From contig JAABRL010000023.1 in the NCBI GenBank assembly GCA_011390935.1, positions 1 to 64,000 of the forward strand: 64,000 nucleotides of DNA, in the 5' to 3' direction. The first letter of the stretch is position 1. Every line of letters starts with the position of its first letter. This DNA is from Gemmatimonas sp. (GTDB lineage: Bacteria; Gemmatimonadota; Gemmatimonadetes; Gemmatimonadales; Gemmatimonadaceae). Shown one piece after another: positions 62,101 through 64,000 of the stretch. Below the pieces are notes generated by a model. It saw nothing but the letters and a program-made list of their open reading frames with translations, was not told where the DNA came from and made no database searches. A program made the translations under genes and the position numbers.

Positions 62101-64000
62101 CCGTCGGCAGCGCGACGATCACCGCCACGAGTGAAGGCATCAGCGAAACCCTCGATCTCACGATCGCCCCCGCACCGGTGGCGACGATCGCCGTGACGTT
62201 GACGCCGCCGAGTGTGCAGGCGGGCAACACCACGCAGGCCACCGCGGAGCTGCGCGACGCGCGCAACAATGTCCTCACCGACCGCACGATCACGTGGACG
62301 AGTGACAATGCGCCTGTAGCGACGGTAAACAGCACCACCGGTCTGGTCAGCGCCGTGTCCGCAGGCTCGGCATCGATCACCGCCACCAGTGAAGGCATCA
62401 CCGGCAATGCGACGGTGACGGTGACCGCGGCGCCGCCGGCACCCGTGGCGACCATTGAACTCAGCACGCCCGATTCCTCGCTGATCCAGTTCGACACGGT
62501 GCAGGTGACGGCCGTACTGCGCGATGCAGACGAGAATGAACTCACCGGCCGCACCATCACGTGGAGCAGCTCGAACATCGCCATCGCCACGGTCTCGACC
62601 AGTGGAGAAGTTGCGGCAGTGGGTGTGGGCAGCGCGACGATCACCGCCACGAGCGAAGGCATCAGCGAAACCCTCGATCTCACGATCGCCCCCGCACCGG
62701 TGGCGACGATCGCCGTGACGTTGACGCCGCCGAGTGTGCAGGCGGGCAACACCACGCAGGCCACCGCGGAGCTGCGCGACGCGCGCAACAACGTCCTCAC
62801 CGACCGCACGATCACGTGGACGAGTGACAATGCGCCTGTAGCGACGGTAAACAGCACCACCGGTCTGGTCAGCGCCGTGGCCGCAGGCTCGGCATCAATC
62901 ACTGCCACCAGCGAAGGCATCACCGGCAATGCGACGGTGACGGTGACCGCGGCATCGGCACCACCGGCGCCGGTGGCGAGCATCGAACTCAGTACGCCCG
63001 ATTCCTCGCTGATCCAGTTCGACACGGTGCAGGTGACGGCCGTACTGCGCGATGCGGACGAAAATGAACTCACTGGCCGCCCGATCGTGTGGAGCTCATC
63101 GAACGCGGCGATCGCGACGGTGTCCAGGAATGGTGAGGTGGCGGCGGTGGGCGTCGGCAGCGCAACGATCACCGCCATGAGCGAAGGCATCAGGCAAACC
63201 CTCGATCTCACCATCGCCCCCGCACCAGTCTCTCGCGTGAGCGTGTCACTCGCCTCGCCCAGCATCGAGGTCGGCAACACCACCGAAGCCACGGCGGTGC
63301 TGCGCGACGCCCGCAACAACGTGCTCACCGATCGCACCGTCACCTGGAGCAGCACGAATGCAGTCGTGGCCACGGTGAACGAAGCCACCGGCCTCGTCAC
63401 CGCGGTCAGCGCAGGCACGGCCACCATCACGGCCACGAGCGAGGGCGCCACCAATGGCGCGCTGCTGACCGTTACCGTCCCGCCGCCGTTGCTGGTGGAG
63501 ACCATCACGCTCACGGTGCCTGACTCGTCGCTCGTGCAGTACGACACGGTGCGGGTGACGGTGGACATTCGCGATCCCGCCGGCAGGCCAATCACCGGGC
63601 GCGTCGTCACCTGGGCCTCGTCCGACCCGCTGGTGGCGACCGTGTCCGATTCCGGGGTGGTCATCGCCGTGGGCGAAGGCGAGGTGCGCATCACCGCTAC
63701 GAGCGAGGGCGTCGAAGGCACGCTCGACCTCACCGTAACCGCTCCCGCGGTGGCGTCGATTACCGTGACGCTCCCCATGCCGACGTTGCTTGTGGGCGAA
63801 GTCACACGCGCGATCGCCCTGCTGCTCGATGCACGCGGCAATGAAGTGACGGGGCGCGCCATCACCTGGCGCACGCGCAACCAGGCCACGGCCACCGTCT
63901 CGGCAAGTGGTGACGTCACCGGCAGGCGCATGGGTACGACGGCCGTCATCGCCACGAGCGAAGGGGTACGTGGCGAAACGAATGTGCGCGTGAGAAATCC
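59184..64000 (+). CDS. giant Big_2 Ig-like domain lipoprotein, C-terminus beyond window
   Basis: At least 1605 residues, with the frame still open at the window end. A basic N-terminus leads to a hydrophobic stretch with lipobox ASVAAACAG (Cys ~48). The rest is a string of at least 18 Big_2 domains of ~84-88 residues, each with a WSSS-type core, a central VATVS-G-V-A pattern and ATSEG near its end. From domain 9 onward two types alternate (types starting VASIxLSTPDSSLIQFDT and VATIAVTLTPPSVQAGNT). It is predicted to be a long surface or periplasmic fibre or adhesin. It begins 2 bases after the RCC1 kinase gene, so the two are probably made together. Confidence 0.88.
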   Translation, partial: MRSWRRDRRPPVEQAVGVTAARERARRRLRLLIGAAVASVAAACAGLSDFTGPTPVESDIASIDLSTREVTIGAGSTVTLQFSARDADGRAVTDRVVRWSSSDTMVVRVNESGVLTAVDAGRAQVAVSMGGRSATAQVTVVPRPVTSLDVLPANPALRVGEVLQFTVVARDELGLPLAGRVVAWSSSNSAIATVDATGFVSALSPGVVTITATSEGRSTAVGVVISPVPVARVDVSPASERIVVGQTTQLTGVARDANGVPLDRPLNWSTSAAAVATVSADGLVIAIAPGRATITAEHEGTTGTAVVDVDSRPIGAVIVSPAQATLSEGEQLTLSVQVTDGSGNLLTGRPLTFSSGNPSSATVDANGAVRAIAAGSATITVRSEGQEGTMRVTVLPTPVASVRIEPANDTLAVGDSVALRAIPLDASGAPLPASSRTTWTSGAPTVVSISSNGVVRALSPGTGLVFAVVDGRLATARVHVAASSVGSVTLTPAVGSIVVDATIDLVATVRSATGEIITGRIVQFSSSAPNVAVVSSSGRVRALSLGSTRIDATVDGVTASANISVVPAPVATVRVTIASASIAVGSTTTATVLTLDAAGNVLPGRAVVWSSSNVDVATVSATGEVRAVGIGTATITVTSEGVSGSATITVSPIPVGTVRVTLPDSSLTVGQTVTGTAEVRSAGGAVLPGRVVTWSSSDTLVARVSATGVVTGRGVGSATITATSEGVSGSVAISVAPAPVASIALSAPDSSLIRFDTIQVTAVLRDAANNVLTGRTIAWSSSNTSVATVSSTGRVIASGIGSATITATSEGVSRTLALTVAPAPVATIAVTLGSSSVQAGNTTQATAELRDARGNVLTGRTVVWASNDASVATVNSTTGLVSAVAAGSTSITATSEGITGGATVTVTAAPPAPVASITLSTPDSSLIQFDTVQVTAVLRDADENELTGRSIAWSSSNTAIATVSSTGEVAAVAVGSATITATSEGISETLDLTIAPAPVATIAVTLTPPSVQAGNTTQATAELRDARNNVLTDRTITWTSDNAPVATVNSTTGLVSAVSAGSASITATSEGITGNATVTVTAAPPAPVATIELSTPDSSLIQFDTVQVTAVLRDADENELTGRTITWSSSNIAIATVSTSGEVAAVGVGSATITATSEGISETLDLTIAPAPVATIAVTLTPPSVQAGNTTQATAELRDARNNVLTDRTITWTSDNAPVATVNSTTGLVSAVAAGSASITATSEGITGNATVTVTAASAPPAPVASIELSTPDSSLIQFDTVQVTAVLRDADENELTGRPIVWSSSNAAIATVSRNGEVAAVGVGSATITAMSEGIRQTLDLTIAPAPVSRVSVSLASPSIEVGNTTEATAVLRDARNNVLTDRTVTWSSTNAVVATVNEATGLVTAVSAGTATITATSEGATNGALLTVTVPPPLLVETITLTVPDSSLVQYDTVRVTVDIRDPAGRPITGRVVTWASSDPLVATVSDSGVVIAVGEGEVRITATSEGVEGTLDLTVTAPAVASITVTLPMPTLLVGEVTRAIALLLDARGNEVTGRAITWRTRNQATATVSASGDVTGRRMGTTAVIATSEGVRGETNVRVRN
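61923..63493 (+). repeat. tandem 522-base two-domain repeats
   Basis: Two-domain units start at 61923, 62445 and 62973 (offsets 522 and 528). The second-domain copies at 62178 and 62700 are nearly identical over most of their length, while the one at 63228 has diverged. This indicates recent duplication within the giant Ig-like gene, and a length-variable tract is expected. Confidence 0.85.

Noticed and set aside
58159-63493. Regular direct repeats that could suggest CRISPR or non-coding satellites
   Set aside because: Repeat periods are multiples of three, stay in frame and encode RCC1 and Big_2 domains. There are no unique spacers and no cas genes.
59102-63955. Open frame of about 1617 codons on the minus strand, opposite the giant Ig-like gene
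   Set aside because: It mirrors the Big_2 repeats: it starts without a ribosome site, is almost pure Ala/Val/Ser/Thr in the same period, and lacks a signal peptide. The plus strand reads recognisable Ig domains, so this is an antisense artefact of GC-rich codon use.

Overview
The window is a 64 kb piece of a high-GC bacterial chromosome. It is densely coded and has no rRNA, tRNA, CRISPR array, insertion sequence or prophage that I can see. The gene content suggests a soil or freshwater Gemmatimonadota (Gemmatimonas-like) bacterium: DUF5916/CBM9 outer-membrane proteins, many secreted lipoproteins with bacterial Ig-like domains, 6-bladed propeller lipoproteins, S9/M28/M16 peptidases, a kinase-associated ECF sigma factor and several Ser/Thr kinases. 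This assignment is inferred from gene families, not from a marker gene.

Layout. 1-11.5 kb: a truncated Ser/Thr kinase, a small secreted cupin, upp, a DUF4177-like protein, a DUF2156 membrane protein, a CLC channel with a DUF1648 protein, an FKBP lipoprotein, a DUF5916 barrel protein, a beta-CASP nuclease-like MBL protein and a YdcF protein. 11.5-17.5 kb: an M8-like metalloprotease lipoprotein, a coupled pair of M16 peptidases, and a SET-domain methyltransferase with a histone-H1-like tail coupled to a NUDIX hydrolase. 17.8-25.3 kb: an ECF sigma factor, a zf-HC2 anti-sigma-like protein, and a genome-maintenance run holA - SPOR protein - mutS - mug. 25.3-37.9 kb: secreted enzymes and lipoproteins (glutaminyl cyclase, M30-like protease, TonB-C protein, cystathionine beta-synthase, penicillin acylase, alpha/beta hydrolases, propeller lipoprotein). 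38-39.2 kb: an AbrB/Doc toxin-antitoxin operon with a clear promoter/operator, and a Cdd1-type HhH protein. 39.2-46.5 kb: an M28 peptidase, a hybrid histidine kinase, and an XPB-like helicase coupled to a Bax1/DUF790 nuclease-like protein.

46.6-64 kb is dominated by phospho-signalling. First comes a GNAT enzyme, then a kinase-associated ECF sigma factor, a transmembrane Ser/Thr kinase with TPR-like repeats, an FHA protein and a PP2C homologue that has lost metal ligands. After a lipoprotein with two cupredoxin-like repeats and a convergent S9 peptidase comes a second set: a membrane-anchored FHA protein, a receptor-like Ser/Thr kinase whose C-terminal half is a seven-blade RCC1 propeller with two cysteines per blade, and, 2 bases later, a giant lipoprotein of at least 18 Big_2 Ig-like domains that runs off the window end.

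Two features recur. Many co-directional genes overlap by 4 bases (GTGA or ATGA), indicating translational coupling. Seven genes have a TAnnnT hexamer ending only 5-8 bases before the start codon and no Shine-Dalgarno sequence, which suggests leaderless transcripts.
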